NCBI GenBank assembly: GCA_037893225.1
Contig: JAZGUH010000451.1
Coordinates: forward strand, 124,001-188,000
From: Hippasteria phrygiana
Lineage: Eukaryota; Echinodermata; Asteroidea; Valvatida; Goniasteridae
Direction: 5' to 3'
Length of the DNA: 64,000 bases
The notes below the pieces were generated by a model. The model saw nothing but the letters and a program-made list of their open reading frames with translations, ran no database searches and was not told the origin of the DNA. This document shows positions 12,184-27,036 of this stretch, piece by piece (position 1 is the stretch's first letter; each line of letters begins with the position of its first letter). The position numbers and the translations under genes were made by a program.

Positions 12184-13936
12184 ATTTGGTTGATATTTCA
12201 TGCAATTATGAATGAGTAAAGCAAGTCCATACCCCAGGGAATTTGACATGCATGGAGCAATAAATAGACGGTAACATGTACACAGATGTTGGCCGGAAAG
12301 AAAATAAACATTGCGAGGTTTGAATTTTCTCCACAAGTTTTAACTCTAGGAAGCCGCCGATGATTGCAACATGTAGCGCCAGATCTAAGCTATACATACA
12401 TGTCAAAAAAACTGCATTTGGTTGATATTTCATGCAATTATGAATGAGTAAAGCAAGTCCATACCCCAGGGAATTTGACAGGCATGGAGCAATAAATAGA
12501 CGGTAATATGTACACAGATGTTGGCCGGAAAGAAAATAAACATTGCGAGGTTTGAATTTTCTCCACAGGTTTTAACTCTCAGAAGCCGCCGATGATTGCA
12601 ACATGTAGCGCCAGATCTAAGCTATCCATACATGTCAAAATTACTGTATTTGGTTGATATTTCATGCAATTATGAATGAATAAAGCAAGTCCATACCCCA
12701 GGGAATTTGACATACATGGAGCAATAAATAGACGGTAACATGTACACAGATGTTGGCCGGAAAGAAAATATACATTGCGAGGTTTGAATTTTCTCCACAA
12801 GTTTTAACGCTGGGAAGCCGCCGATGATTGCAACATGTAGCGCCAGATCTAAGCTATACATACATGTCAAAATTACTGCATTTGGTTGATATTTCATGCA
12901 ATTATGAATGAGTGAAGCAAGTCCATACCCCAGGGAATTTGACAGGCATGGAGCAATAAATAAAAGGTAATCTGCACACGGATGGTGGCCGGGAAGAAAA
13001 TAAACATTGCGAGGTTTGAATTTTCTCCACAAGTTTTAACTCTAGGAAGCCGCCGATGATTGCAACATGTAGCGCCAGATCTAAGCTATACATACATGTC
13101 AAAATTACTGCATTTAGTTGATATTTCATGCAATTATGAATGAGTAAAGCAAGTCCATACCCCAGGGAATTTGACAGGCATGGAGCAATAAATAGACGGT
13201 AATATGTACACAGATGTTGGCCGGAAAGAAAATAAACATTGCGAGGTTTGAATTTTCTCCACAAGTGTTAACTCTAAGAAGCCGCCGATAATTGCAACAT
13301 GTAGCGCCAGATCTAAGCTATCCATACATGTCAAAATTACTGTATTTGGTTGATATTTCATGCAATTATGAATGAGTAAAGCAAGTCCATACCCCAGGGA
13401 ATTTGACATGCATGGAGCAATAAATAGACGGTAACATGTACACAGATGTTGGCCGGAAAGAAAATAAACATTGCGAGGTTTGAATTTTCTCCACAAGTTT
13501 TAACTCTAGGAAGCCGCCGATGATTGCAACATGTAGCGCCAGATCTAAGCTATACATACATGTCAAAAAAACTGCATTTGGTTGATATTTCATGCAATTA
13601 TGAATGAGTAAAGCAAGTCCATACCCCAGGGAATTTGACAGGCATGGAGCAATAAATAGACGGTAATATGTACACAGATGTTGGCCGGAAAGAAAATAAA
13701 CATTGCGAGGTTTGAATTTTCTCCACAGGTTTTAACTCTCAGAAGCCGCCGATGATTGCAACATGTAGCGCCAGATCTAAGCTATCCATACATGTCAAAA
13801 TTACTGTATTTGGTTGATATTTCATGCAATTATGAATGAATAAAGCAAGTCCATACCCCAGGGAATTTGACATACATGGAGCAATAAATAGACGGTAACA
13901 TGTACACAGATGTTGGCCGGAAAGAAAATATACATT

Positions 13937-16900
13937 GCGAGGTTTGAATTTTCTCCACAAGTTTTAACTCTGGGAAGCCGCCGATGATTGCAACATGTAG
14001 CGCCAGATCTAAGCTATACATACATGTCAAAATTACTGTATTTGGTTGATATTTCATGCAATTATGAATGAATAAAGCAAGTCCATACCCAAGGGAATTT
14101 GACATGCATGGAGCAATAAATAGACGGTAATATGTACACAGATGTTGGCCGGAAAGAAAATATACATTGCGAGGTTTGAATTTTCTCCACAAGTTTTAAC
14201 TCTGGGAAGCCGCCGATGATTGCAACATGTAGCGCCAGATCTAAGCTATACATACATGTCAAAATTACTGCATTTGGTTGATATTTCATGCAATTATGAA
14301 TGAGTAAAGCAAGTCCATACCCCAGGGAATTTGACAGGCATGGAGCAATAAATAAAAGGTAATCTGCACACGGATGGTGGCCGGGAAGAAAATAAACATT
14401 GCGAGGTTTGAATTTTCTCCACAAGTTTTAACTCTAGGAAGCCGCCGATGATTGCAACATGTAGCGCCAGATCTAAGCTATACATACATGTCAAAATTAC
14501 TGCATTTGGTTGATATTTCATGCAATTATGAATGAGTAAAGCAAGTCCATACCCCAGGGAATTTGACAGGCATGGAGCAATAAATAGACGGTAATATGTA
14601 CACAGATGTTGGCCGGAAAGAAAATAAACATTGCGAGGTTTGAATTTTCTCCACAAGTTTTAACTCTAAGAAGCCGCCGATGATTGCAACATGTAGCGTC
14701 AGATCTAAGCTATCCATACATGTCAAAATTACTGTATTTGGTTGATATTTCATGCAATTATGAATGAATAAAGCAAGTCCATACCCCAGGGAATTTGACA
14801 TGCATGGAGCAATAAATAGACGGTAATATGTACACAGATGTTGGCCGGAAAGAAAATATACATTGCGAGGTTTGAATTTTCTCCACAAGTTTTAACTCTG
14901 GGAAGCCGCCGATGATTGCAACATGTAGCGCCAGATCTAAGCTATACATACATGTCAAAATTACTGCATTTGGTTGATATTTCATGCAATTATGAATGAG
15001 TGAAGCAAGTCCATACCCCAGGGAATTTGACAGGCATGGAGCAATAAATAAAAGGTAATCTGCACACGGATGGTGGCCGGGAAGAAAATAAACATTGCGA
15101 GGTTTGAATTTTCTCCACAAGTTTTAACTCTAGGAAGCCGCCGATGATTGCAACATGTAGCGCCAGATCTAAGCTATACATACATGTCAAAATTACTGCA
15201 TTTAGTTGATATTTCATGCAATTATGAATGAGTAAAGCAAGTCCATACCCCAGGGAATTTGACAGGCATGGAGCAATAAATAGACGGTAATATGTACACA
15301 GATGTTGGCCGGAAAGAAAATAAACATTGCGAGGTTTGAATTTTCTCCACAAGTGTTAACTCTAAGAAGCCGCCGATAATTGCAACATGTAGCGCCAGAT
15401 CTAAGCTATCCATACATGTCAAAATTACTGTATTTGGTTGATATTTCATGCAATTATGAATGAGTAAAGCAAGTCCATACCCCAGGGAATTTGACAGGCA
15501 TGGAGCAATAAATAGACGGTAACATGTACACAGATGTTGGCCGGAAAGAAAATAAACATTGCGAGGTTTGAATTTTCTCCACAAGTTTTAACTCTAGGAA
15601 GCCGCCGATGATTGCAACATGTAGCGCCAGATCTAAGCTATACATACATGTCAAAATTACTGTATTTGGTTGATATTTCATGCAATTATGAATGAATAAA
15701 GCAAGTCCATACCCCAGGGAATTTGACATACATGGAGCAATAAATAGACGGTAACATGTACACAGATGTTGGCCGGAAAGAAAATATACATTGCGAGGTT
15801 TGAATTTTCTCCACAAGTTTTAACTCTGGGAAGCCGCCGATGATTGCAACATGTAGCGCCAGATCTAAGCTATACATACATGTCAAAATTACTGTATTTG
15901 GTTGATATTTCATGCAATTATGAATGAATAAAGCAAGTCCATACCCAAGGGAATTTGACATGCATGGAGCAATAAATAGACGGTAATATGTACACAGATG
16001 TTGGCCGGAAAGAAAATATACATTGCGAGGTTTGAATTTTCTCCACAAGTTTTAACTCTGGGAAGCCGCCGATGATTGCAACATGTAGCGCCAGATCTAA
16101 GCTATACATACATGTCAAAATTACTGCATTTGGTTGATATTTCATGCAATTATGAATGAGTAAAGCAAGTCCATACCCCAGGGAATTTGACAGGCATGGA
16201 GCAATAAATAAAAGGTAATCTGCACACGGATGGTGGCCGGGAAGAAAATAAACATTGCGAGGTTTGAATTTTCTCCACAAGTTTTAACTCTAGGAAGCCG
16301 CCGATGATTGCAACATGTAGCGCCAGATCTAAGCTATACATACATGTCAAAATTACTGCATTTGGTTGATATTTCATGCAATTATGAATGAGTAAAGCAA
16401 GTCCATACCCCAGGGAATTTGACAGGCATGGAGCAATAAATAGACGGTAATATGTACACAGATGTTGGCCGGAAAGAAAATAAACATTGCGAGGTTTGAA
16501 TTTTCTCCACAAGTTTTAACTCTAAGAAGCCGCCGATGATTGCAACATGTAGCGTCAGATCTAAGCTATCCATACATGTCAAAATTACTGTATTTGGTTG
16601 ATATTTCATGCAATTATGAATGAATAAAGCAAGTCCATACCCCAGGGAATTTGACATGCATGGAGCAATAAATAGACGGTAATATGTACACAGATGTTGG
16701 CCGGAAAGAAAATATACATTGCGAGGTTTGAATTTTCTCCACAAGTTTTAACTCTGGGAAGCCGCCGATGATTGCAACATGTAGCGCCAGATCTAAGCTA
16801 TACATACATGTCAAAATTACTGCATTTGGTTGATATTTCATGCAATTATGAATGAGTGAAGCAAGTCCATACCCCAGGGAATTTGACAGGCATGGAGCAA

Positions 16901-19900
16901 TAAATAAAAGGTAATCTGCACACGGATGGTGGCCGGGAAGAAAAGAAACATTGCGAGGTTTGAATTTTCTCCACAAGTTTTAACTCTAGGAAGCCGCCGA
17001 TGATTGCAACATGTAGCGCCAGATCTAAGCTATACATACATGTCAAAATTACTGCATTTAGTTGATATTTCATGCAATTATGAATGAGTAAAGCAAGTCC
17101 ATACCCCAGGGAATTTGACAGGCATGGAGCAATAAATAGACGGTAATATGTACACAGATGTTGGCCGGAAAGAAAATAAACATTGCGAGGTTTGAATTTT
17201 CTCCACAAGTGTTAACTCTAAGAAGCCGCCGATAATTGCAACATGTAGCGCCAGATCTAAGCTATCCATACATGTCAAAATTACTGTATTTGGTTGATAT
17301 TTCATGCAATTATGAATGAGTAAAGCAAGTCCATACCCCAGGGAATTTGACAGGCATGGAGCAATAAATAGACGGTAACATGTACACAGATGTTGGCCGG
17401 AAAGAAAATAAACATTGCGAGGTTTGAATTTTCTCCACAAGTTTTAACTCTAGGAAGCCGCCGATGATTGCAACATGTAGCGCCAGATCTAAGCTATACA
17501 TACATGTCAAAAAAACTGCATTTGGTTGATATTTCATGCAATTATGAATGAGTAAAGCAAGTCCATACCCCAGGGAATTTGACAGGCATGGAGCAATAAA
17601 TAGACGGTAATATGTACACAGATGTTGGCCGGAAAGAAAATAAACATTGCGAGGTTTGAATTTTCTCCACAGGTTTTAACTCTCAGAAGCCGCCGATGAT
17701 TGCAACATGTAGCGCCAGATCTAAGCTATCCATACATGTCAAAATTACTGTATTTGGTTGATATTTCATGCAATTATGAATGAATAAAGCAAGTCCATAC
17801 CCCAGGGAATTTGACATACATGGAGCAATAAATAGACGGTAACATGTACACAGATGTTGGCCGGAAAGAAAATATACATTGCGAGGTTTGAATTTTCTCC
17901 ACAAGTTTTAACTCTGGGAAGCCGCCGATGATTGCAACATGTAGCGCCAGATCTAAGCTATACATACATGTCAAAATTACTGCATTTGGTTGATATTTCA
18001 TGCAATTATGAATGAGTGAAGCAAGTCCATACCCCAGGGAATTTGACAGGCATGGAGCAATAAATAAAAGGTAATCTGCACACGGATGGTGGCCGGGAAG
18101 AAAATAAACATTGCGAGGTTTGAATTTTCTCCACAAGTTTTAACTCTAGGAAGCCGCCGATGATTGCAACATGTAGCGCCAGATCTAAGCTATACATACA
18201 TGTCAAAATTACTGCATTTAGTTGATATTTCATGCAATTATGAATGAGTAAAGCAAGTCCATACCCCAGGGAATTTGACAGGCATGGAGCAATAAATAGA
18301 CGGTAATATGTACACAGATGTTGGCCGGAAAGAAAATAAACATTGCGAGGTTTGAATTTTCTCCACAAGTGTTAACTCTAAGAAGCCGCCGATAATTGCA
18401 ACATGTAGCGCCAGATCTAAGCTATCCATACATGTCAAAATTACTGTATTTGGTTGATATTTCATGCAATTATGAATGAATAAAGCAAGTCCATACCCAA
18501 GGGAATTTGACATGCATGGAGCAATAAATAGACGGTAATATGTACACAGATGTTGGCCGGAAAGAAAATATACATTGCGAGGTTTGAATTTTCTCCACAA
18601 GTTTTAACTCTGGGAAGCCGCCGATGATTGCAACATGTAGCGCCAGATCTAAGCTATACATACATGTCAAAATTACTGCATTTGGTTGATATTTCATGCA
18701 ATTATGAATGAGTAAAGCAAGTCCATACCCCAGGGAATTTGACAGGCATGGAGCAATAAATAAAAGGTAATCTGCACACGGATGGTGGCCGGGAAGAAAA
18801 TAAACATTGCGAGGTTTGAATTTTCTCCACAAGTTTTAACTCTAGGAAGCCGCCGATGATTGCAACATGTAGCGCCAGATCTAAGCTATACATACATGTC
18901 AAAATTACTGCATTTGGTTGATATTTCATGCAATTATGAATGAGTAAAGCAAGTCCATACCCCAGGGAATTTGACAAGCATGGAGCAATAAATAGACGGT
19001 AATATGTACACAGATGTTGGCCGGAAAGAAAATAAACATTGCGAGGTTTGAATTTTCTCCACAAGTTTTAACTCTAAGAAGCCGCCGATGATTGCAACAT
19101 GTAGCGTCAGATCTAAGCTATCCATACATGTCAAAATTACTGTATTTGGTTGATATTTCATGCACTTATGAATGAATAAAGCAAGTCCATACCCCAGGGA
19201 ATTTGACATGCATGGAGCAATAAATAGACGGTAATATGTACACAGATGTTGGCCGGAAAGAAAATATACATTGCGAGGTTTGAATTTTCTCCACAAGTTT
19301 TAACTCTGGGAAGCCGCCGATGATTGCAACATGTAGCGCCAGATCTAAGCTATACATACATGTCAAAATTACTGCATTTGGTTGATATTTCATGCAATTA
19401 TGAATGAGTGAAGCAAGTCCATACCCCAGGGAATTTGACAGGCATGGAGCAATAAATAAAAGGTAATCTGCACACGGATGGTGGCCGGGAAGAAAATAAA
19501 CATTGCGAGGTTTGAATTTTCTCCACAAGTTTTAACTCTAGGAAGCCGCCGATGATTGCAACATGTAGCGCCAGATCTAAGCTATACATACATGTCAAAA
19601 TTACTGCATTTAGTTGATATTTCATGCAATTATGAATGAGTAAAGCAAGTCCATACCCCAGGGAATTTGACAGGCATGGAGCAATAAATAGACGGTAATA
19701 TGTACACAGATGTTGGCCGGAAAGAAAATAAACATTGCGAGGTTTGAATTTTCTCCACAAGTGTTAACTCTAAGAAGCCGCCGATAATTGCAACATGTAG
19801 CGCCAGATCTAAGCTATCCATACATGTCAAAATTACTGTATTTGGTTGATATTTCATGCAATTATGAATGAGTAAAGCAAGTCCATACCCCAGGGAATTT

Positions 19901-22900
19901 GACATGCATGGAGCAATAAATAGACGGTAACATGTACACAGATGTTGGCCGGAAAGAAAATAAACATTGCGAGGTTTGAATTTTCTCCACAAGTTTTAAC
20001 TCTAGGAAGCCGCCGATGATTGCAACATGTAGCGCCAGATCTAAGCTATACATACATGTCAAAATTACTGTATTTGGTTGATATTTCATGCAATTATGAA
20101 TGAATAAAGCAAGTCCATACCCAAGGGAATTTGACATGCATGGAGCAATAAATAGACGGTAATATGTACACAGATGTTGGCCGGAAAGAAAATATACATT
20201 GCGAGGTTTGAATTTTCTCCACAAGTTTTAACTCTGGGAAGCCGCCGATGATTGCAACATGTAGCGCCAGATCTAAGCTATACATACATGTCAAAATTAC
20301 TGCATTTGGTTGATATTTCATGCAATTATGAATGAGTAAAGCAAGTCCATACCCCAGGGAATTTGACAGGCATGGAGCAATAAATAAAAGGTAATCTGCA
20401 CACGGATGGTGGCCGGGAAGAAAATAAACATTGCGAGGTTTGAATTTTCTCCACAAGTTTTAACTCTAGGAAGCCGCCGATGATTGCAACATGTAGCGCC
20501 AGATATAAGCTATACATACATGTCAAAATTACTGCATTTGGTTGATATTTCATGCAATTATGAATGAATAAAGCAAGTCCATACCCAAGGGAATTTGACA
20601 TGCATGGAGCAATAAATAGACGGTAATATGTACACAGATGTTGGCCGGAAAGAAAATATACATTGCGAGGTTTGAATTTTCTCCACAAGTTTTAACTCTG
20701 GGAAGCCGCCGATGATTGCAACATGTAGCGCCAGATCTAAGCTATACATACATGTCAAAATTACTGCATTTGGTTGATATTTCATGCAATTATGAATGAG
20801 TAAAGCAAGTCCATACCCCAGGGAATTTGACAGGCATGGAGCAATACATAAAAGGTAATCTGCACACGGATGGTGGCCGGGAAGAAAATAAACATTGCGA
20901 GGTTTGAATTTTCTCCACAAGTTTTAACTCTAGGAAGCCGCCGATGATTGCAACATGTAGCGCCAGATCTAAGCTATACATACATGTCAAAATTACTGCA
21001 TTTGGTTGATATTTCATGCAATTATGAATGAGTAAAGCAAGTCCATACCCCAGGGAATTTGACAGGCATGGAGCAATAAATAGACGGTAATATGTACACA
21101 GATGTTGGCCGGAAAGAAAATAAACATTGCGAGGTTTGAATTTTCTCCACAAGTTTTAACTCTAAGAAGCCGCCGATGATTGCAACATGTAGCGTCAGAT
21201 CTAAGCTATCCATACATGTCAAAATTACTGTATTTGGTTGATATTTCATGCAATTATGAATGAATAAAGCTAGTCCATACCCCAGGGAATTTGACATGCA
21301 TGGAGCAATAAATAGACGGTAATATGTACACAGATGTTGGCCGGAAAGAAAATATACATTGCGAGGTTTGAATTTTCTCCACAAGTTTTAACTCTGGGAA
21401 GCCGCCGATGATTGCAACATGTAGCGCCAGATCTAAGCTATACATACATGTCAAAATTACTGCATTTGGTTGATATTTCATGCAATTATGAATGAGTGAA
21501 GCAAGTCCATACCCCAGGGAATTTGACAGGCATGGAGCAATAAATAAAAGGTAATCTGCACACGGATGGTGGCCGGGAAGAAAATAAACATTGCGAGGTT
21601 TGAATTTTCTCCACAAGTTTTAACTCTAGGAAGCCGCCGATGATTGCAACATGTAGCGCCAGATCTAAGCTATACATACATGTCAAAATTACTGCATTTA
21701 GTTGATATTTCATGCAATTATGAATGAGTAAAGCAAGTCCATACCCCAGGGAATTTGACAGGCATGGAGCAATAAATAGACGGTAATATGTACACAGATG
21801 TTGGCCGGAAAGAAAATAAACATTGCGAGGTTTGAATTTTCTCCACAAGTGTTAACTCTAAGAAGCCGCCGATAATTGCAACATGTAGCGCCAGATCTAA
21901 GCTATCCATACATGTCAAAATTACTGTATTTGGTTGATATTTCATGCAATTATGAATGAGTAAAGCAAGTCCATACCCCAGGGAATTTGACATGCATGGA
22001 GCAATAAATAGACGGTAACATGTACACAGATGTTGGCCGGAAAGAAAATAAACATTGCGAGGTTTGAATTTTCTCCACAAGTTTTAACTCTAGGAAGCCG
22101 CCGATGATTGCAACATGTAGCGCCAGATCTAAGCTATACATACATGTCAAAATTACTGTATTTGGTTGATATTTCATGCAATTATGAATGAATAAAGCAA
22201 GTCCATACCCAAGGGAATTTGACATGCATGGAGCAATAAATAGACGGTAATATGTACACAGATGTTGGCCGGAAAGAAAATATACATTGCGAGGTTTGAA
22301 TTTTCTCCACAAGTTTTAACTCTGGGAAGCCGCCGATGATTGCAACATGTAGCGCCAGATCTAAGCTATACATACATGTCAAAATTACTGCATTTGGTTG
22401 ATATTTCATGCAATTATGAATGAGTAAAGCAAGTCCATACCCCAGGGAATTTGACAGGCATGGAGCAATAAATAAAAGGTAATCTGCACACGGATGGTGG
22501 CCGGGAAGAAAATAAACATTGCGAGGTTTGAATTTTCTCCACAAGTTTTAACTCTAGGAAGCCGCCGATGATTGCAACATGTAGCGCCAGATCTAAGCTA
22601 TACATACATGTCAAAATTACTGCATTTGGTTGATATTTCATGCAATTATGAATGAGTAAAGCAAGTCCATACCCCAGGGAATTTGACAGGCATGGAGCAA
22701 TAAATAGACGGTAATATGTACACAGATGTTGGCCGGAAAGAAAATAAACATTGCGAGGTTTGAATTTTCTCCACAAGTTTTAACTCTAAGAAGCCGCCGA
22801 TGATTGCAACATGTAGCGTCAGATCTAAGCTATCCATACATGTCAAAATTACTGTATTTGGTTGATATTTCATGCAATTATGAATGAATAAAGCAAGTCC

Positions 22901-22984
22901 ATACCCCAGGGAATTTGACATGCATGGAGCAATAAATAGACGGTAATATGTACACAGATGTTGGCCGGAAAGAAAATATACATT
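13937..22984 (+). repeat. HOR block 3, monomers 61-99: 5-mer and 3-mer mosaic with a long copy of block 1
   Basis: Order read: X P2 Q2 Y2; P1 Q1 R V/W X P2 Q2 Y2; P1 Q1 R V W; P1 Q1 R/X P2 Q2 Y2; P1 Q1 R Q/X P2 Q/X P2 Q2 Y2; P1 Q1 R Q/X P2 Q2 Y2. Monomers 69-91 repeat monomers 6-28 in the same order. Monomer 68 (15561-15792) is a V front with a W back, switching between monomer positions 82 and 97. Confidence 0.85.
15643..21164 (+). repeat. Long direct duplication, copy 2 (about 5.5 kb)
   Basis: This copy matches 1027-6548. The only difference noticed is g at 16945 (aaaagaaaca, monomer 73 position 225) where copy 1 has t. The comparison was by eye and partly through translated frames, so a few silent differences may be missed. 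Sequence between the copies has a different monomer order, which argues against one long simple duplication. Confidence 0.88.
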
Positions 22985-23324
22985 GCGAGGTTTGAATTTT
23001 CTCCACAAGTTTTAACTCTGGGAAGCCGCCGATGATTGCAACATGTAGCGCCAGATCTAAGCTATACATACATGTCAAAATTACTGCATTTGGTTGATAT
23101 TTCATGCAATTATGAATGAGTGAAGCAAGTCCATACCCCAGGGAATTTGACAGGCATGGAGCAATAAATAAAAGGTAATCTGCACACGGATGGTGGCCGG
23201 GAAGAAAATAAACATTGCGAGGTTTGAATTTTCTCCACAAGTTTTAACTCTAGGAAGCCGCCGATGATTGCAACATGTAGCGCCAGATCTAAGCTATACA
23301 TACATGTCAAAATTACTGCATTTA

Positions 23325-25472
23325 GTTGATATTTCATGCAATTATGAATGAGTAAAGCAAGTCCATACCCCAGGGAATTTGACAGGCATGGAGCAATAAA
23401 TAGACGGTAATATGTACACAGATGTTGGCCGGAAAGAAAATAAACATTGCGAGGTTTGAATTTTCTCCACAAGTGTTAACTCTAAGAAGCCGCCGATAAT
23501 TGCAACATGTAGCGCCAGATCTAAGCTATCCATACATGTCAAAATTACTGTATTTGGTTGATATTTCATGCAATTATGAATGAGTAAAGCAAGTCCATAC
23601 CCCAGGGAATTTGACATGCATGGAGCAATAAATAGACGGTAACATGTACACAGATGTTGGCCGGAAAGAAAATAAACATTGCGAGGTTTGAATTTTCTCC
23701 ACAAGTTTTAACTCTAGGAAGCCGCCGATGATTGCAACATGTAGCGCCAGATCTAAGCTATACATACATGTCAAAAAAACTGCATTTGGTTGATATTTCA
23801 TGCAATTATGAATGAGTAAAGCAAGTCCATACCCCAGGGAATTTGACAGGCATGGAGCAATAAATAGACGGTAATATGTACACAGATGTTGGCCGGAAAG
23901 AAAATAAACATTGCGAGGTTTGAATTTTCTCTACAGGTTTTAACTCTAAGAAGCCGCCGATGATTGCAACATGTAGCGCCAGATCTAAGCTATCCATACA
24001 TGTCAAAATTACTGTATTTGGTTGATATTTCATGCAATTATGAATGAATAAAGCAAGTCCATACCCCAGGGAATTTGACATACATGGAGCAATAAATAGA
24101 CGGTAATATGTACACAGATGTTGGCCGGAAAGAAAATATACATTGCGAGGTTTGAATTTTCTCCACAAGTTTTAACTCTGGGAAGCCGCCGATGATTGCA
24201 ACATGTAGCGCCAGATCTAAGCTATACATACATGTCAAAATTACTGCATTTGGTTGATATTTCATGCAATTATGAATGAGTAAAGCAAGTCCATACCCCA
24301 GGGAATTTGACAGGCATGGAGCAATAAATAAAAGGTAATCTGCACACGGATGGTGGCCGGGAAGAAAATAAACATTGCGAGGTTTGAATTTTCTCCACAA
24401 GTTTTAACTCTAGGAAGCCGCCGATGATTGCAACATGTAGCGCCAGATCTAAGCTATACATACATGTCAAAATTACTGCATTTGGTTGATATTTCATGCA
24501 ATTATGAATGAGTAAAGCAAGTCCATACCCCAGGGAATTTGACAGGCATGGAGCAATAAATAGACGGTAATATGTACACAGATGTTGGCCGGAAAGAAAA
24601 TAAACATTGCGAGGTTTGAATTTTCTCCACAAGTGTTAACTCTAAGAAGCCGCCGATGATTGCAACATGTAGCGCCAGATCTAAGCTATCCATACATGTC
24701 AAAATTACTGTATTTGGTTGATATTTCATGCAATTATGAATGAATAAAGCAAGTCCATACCCCAGGGAATTTGACAAGCATGGAGCAATAAATAGACGGT
24801 AATATGTACACAGATGTTGGCCGGAAAGAAAATATACATTGCGAGGTTTGAATTTTCTCCACAAGTTTTAACTCTAGGAAGCCGCCGATGATTGCAACAT
24901 GTAGCGCCAGATCTAAGCTATACATACATGTCAAAATTACTGCATTTGGTTGATATTTCATGCAATTATGAATGAGTAAAGCAAGTCCATACCCCAGGGA
25001 ATTTGACAGGCATGGAGCAATAAATAGACGGTAATATGTACACAGATGTTGGCCGGAAAGAAAATAAACATTGCGAGGTTTGAATTTTCTCCACAAGTTT
25101 TAACTCTAAGAAGCCGCCGATAATTGCAACATGTAGCGCCAGATCTAAGCTATCCATACATGTCAAAAATACTGCATTTGGTTGATATTTCATGCAATTA
25201 TGAATGAGTAAAGCAAGTCCATACCCCAGGGAATTTGACAGGCATGGAGCAATAAATAGACGGTAATATGTACACAGATGTTGGCCGGAAAGAAAATAAA
25301 CATTGCGAGGTTTGAATTTTCTCCACAAGTTTTAACTCTAGGCAGCCGCCGATGATTGCAACATGTAGCGCCAGATCTAAGCTATCCATACATGTCAAAA
25401 TTACTGTATTTGGTTGATATTTCATGCAATTATGAATGAGTAAAGCAAGTCCATACCCCAGGGAATTTGACA
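23325..25472 (+). repeat. Duplicated segment, copy 1 (about 2.1 kb, offset 3,712 bp)
   Basis: Monomers 102-110 (R V W* P2 Q2 R/Y Q2 U Z) and the tail of 101 recur at 27037-29184, 16 monomers downstream. The shared private mark is 20t (ctctacagg) at 23932 and 27644. The match ends inside the Z monomer, where position 169 is g in monomer 110 and t in monomer 126. Confidence 0.85.
25073..25304 (+). repeat. Monomer 109: first copy of type U
   Basis: U has 37a, 82c, 97a (aaaaatactg), 103c, 136g, 169g and 227a. Position 50 is a here and g in several later copies. It is first seen here, again at monomers 125 and 127, then at 190, 198, 201 and 270. It combines an R- or Y-like front with a Q-like centre, so it may itself descend from a chimera. 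Confidence 0.82.
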
Positions 25473-25536
25473 GGCATGGAGCAATAAATAGACGGTAATA
25501 TGTACACAGATGTTGGCCGGAAAGAAAATAAACATT
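25305..25536 (+). repeat. Monomer 110: first copy of type Z
   Basis: Z has 39c (aggcagcc), 82c, 103t, usually 136g, 195t and 227a. It is absent from the first 25 kb and common afterwards (for example monomers 126, 128, 138, 142, 153, 183, 191, 192, 202, 207, 211, 220, 224, 231, 235, 239, 248, 253, 257). Z is a component of the right-hand 9-mer. Position 169 is g or t. Confidence 0.87.
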
Positions 25537-27036
25537 GCGAGGTTTGAATTTTCTCCACAAGTTTTAACTCTAGGAAGCCGCCGATGATTGCAACATGTAG
25601 CGCCAGATCTAAGCTATACATACATGTCAAAATTACTGTATTTGGTTGATATTTCATGCAATTATGAATGAATAAAGCAAGTCCATACCCAAGGGAATTT
25701 GACATGCATGGAGCAATAAATAGACGGTAATATGTACACAGATGTTGGCCGGAAAGAAAATATACATTGCGAGGTTTGAATTTTCTCCACAAGTTTTAAC
25801 TCTGGGAAGCCGCCGATGATTGCAACATGTAGCGCCAGATCTAAGCTATACATACATGTCAAAATTACTGCATTTGGTTGATATTTCATGCAATTATGAA
25901 TGAGTAAAGCAAGTCCATACCCCAGGGAATTTGACAGGCATGGAGCAATAAATAAAAGGTAATCTGCACACGGATGGTGGCCGGGAAGAAAATAAACATT
26001 GCGAGGTTTGAATTTTCTCCACAAGTTTTAACTCTAGGAAGCCGCCGATGATTGCAACATGTAGCGCCAGATCTAAGCTATACATACATGTCAAAATTAC
26101 TGCATTTGGTTGATATTTCATGCAATTATGAATGAGTAAAGCAAGTCCATACCCCAGGGAATTTGACAGGCATGGAGCAATAAATAGACGGTAATATGTA
26201 CACAGATGTTGGCCGGAAAGAAAATAAACATTGCGAGGTTTGAATTTTCTCCACAAGTTTTAACTCTAAGAAGCCGCCGATGATTGCAACATGTAGCGTC
26301 AGATCTAAGCTATCCATACATGTCAAAATTACTGTATTTGGTTGATATTTCATGCAATTATGAATGAATAAAGCAAGTCCATACCCCAGGGAATTTGACA
26401 TGCATGGAGCAATAAATAGACGGTAATATGTACACAGATGTTGGCCGGAAAGAAAATATACATTGCGAGGTTTGAATTTTCTCCACAAGTTTTAACTCTG
26501 GGAAGCCGCCGATGATTGCAACATGTAGCGCCAGATCTAAGCTATACATACATGTCAAAATTACTGCATTTGGTTGATATTTCATGCAATTATGAATGAG
26601 TGAAGCAAGTCCATACCCCAGGGAATTTGACATGCATGGAGCAATAAATAAAAGGTAATCTGCACACGGATGGTGGCCGGGAAGAAAATAAACATTGCGA
26701 GGTTTGAATTTTCTCCACAAGTTTTAACTCTAGGAAGCCGCCGATGATTGCAACATGTAGCGCCAGATCTAAGCTATACATACATGTCAAAATTACTGCA
26801 TTTAGTTGATATTTCATGCAATTATGAATGAGTAAAGCAAGTCCATACCCCAGGGAATTTGACAGGCATGGAGCAATAAATAGACGGTAATATGTACACA
26901 GATGTTGGCCGGAAAGAAAATAAACATTGCGAGGTTTGAATTTTCTCCACAAGTGTTAACTCTAAGAAGCCGCCGATAATTGCAACATGTAGCGCCAGAT
27001 CTAAGCTATCCATACATGTCAAAATTACTGTATTTG

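Larger units (their letters stand above)
6977..13936 (+). repeat. HOR block 2, monomers 31-60: most regular 5-mer region
   Basis: Order read: P1 Q1 R V W; P1 Q1 R V W; P2 Q2 Y1; P1 Q1 R/V W; P2 Q2 Y1; P1 Q1 R V W; P1 Q1 R V W. Complete 1,160-bp 5-mers lie at 6977-8136, 8137-9296, 11617-12776 and 12777-13936, in two tandem pairs. Between the pairs are two copies of a 7-monomer unit. Monomer 46 joins an R front to a V back and so shortens one 5-mer to four units. Confidence 0.85.
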
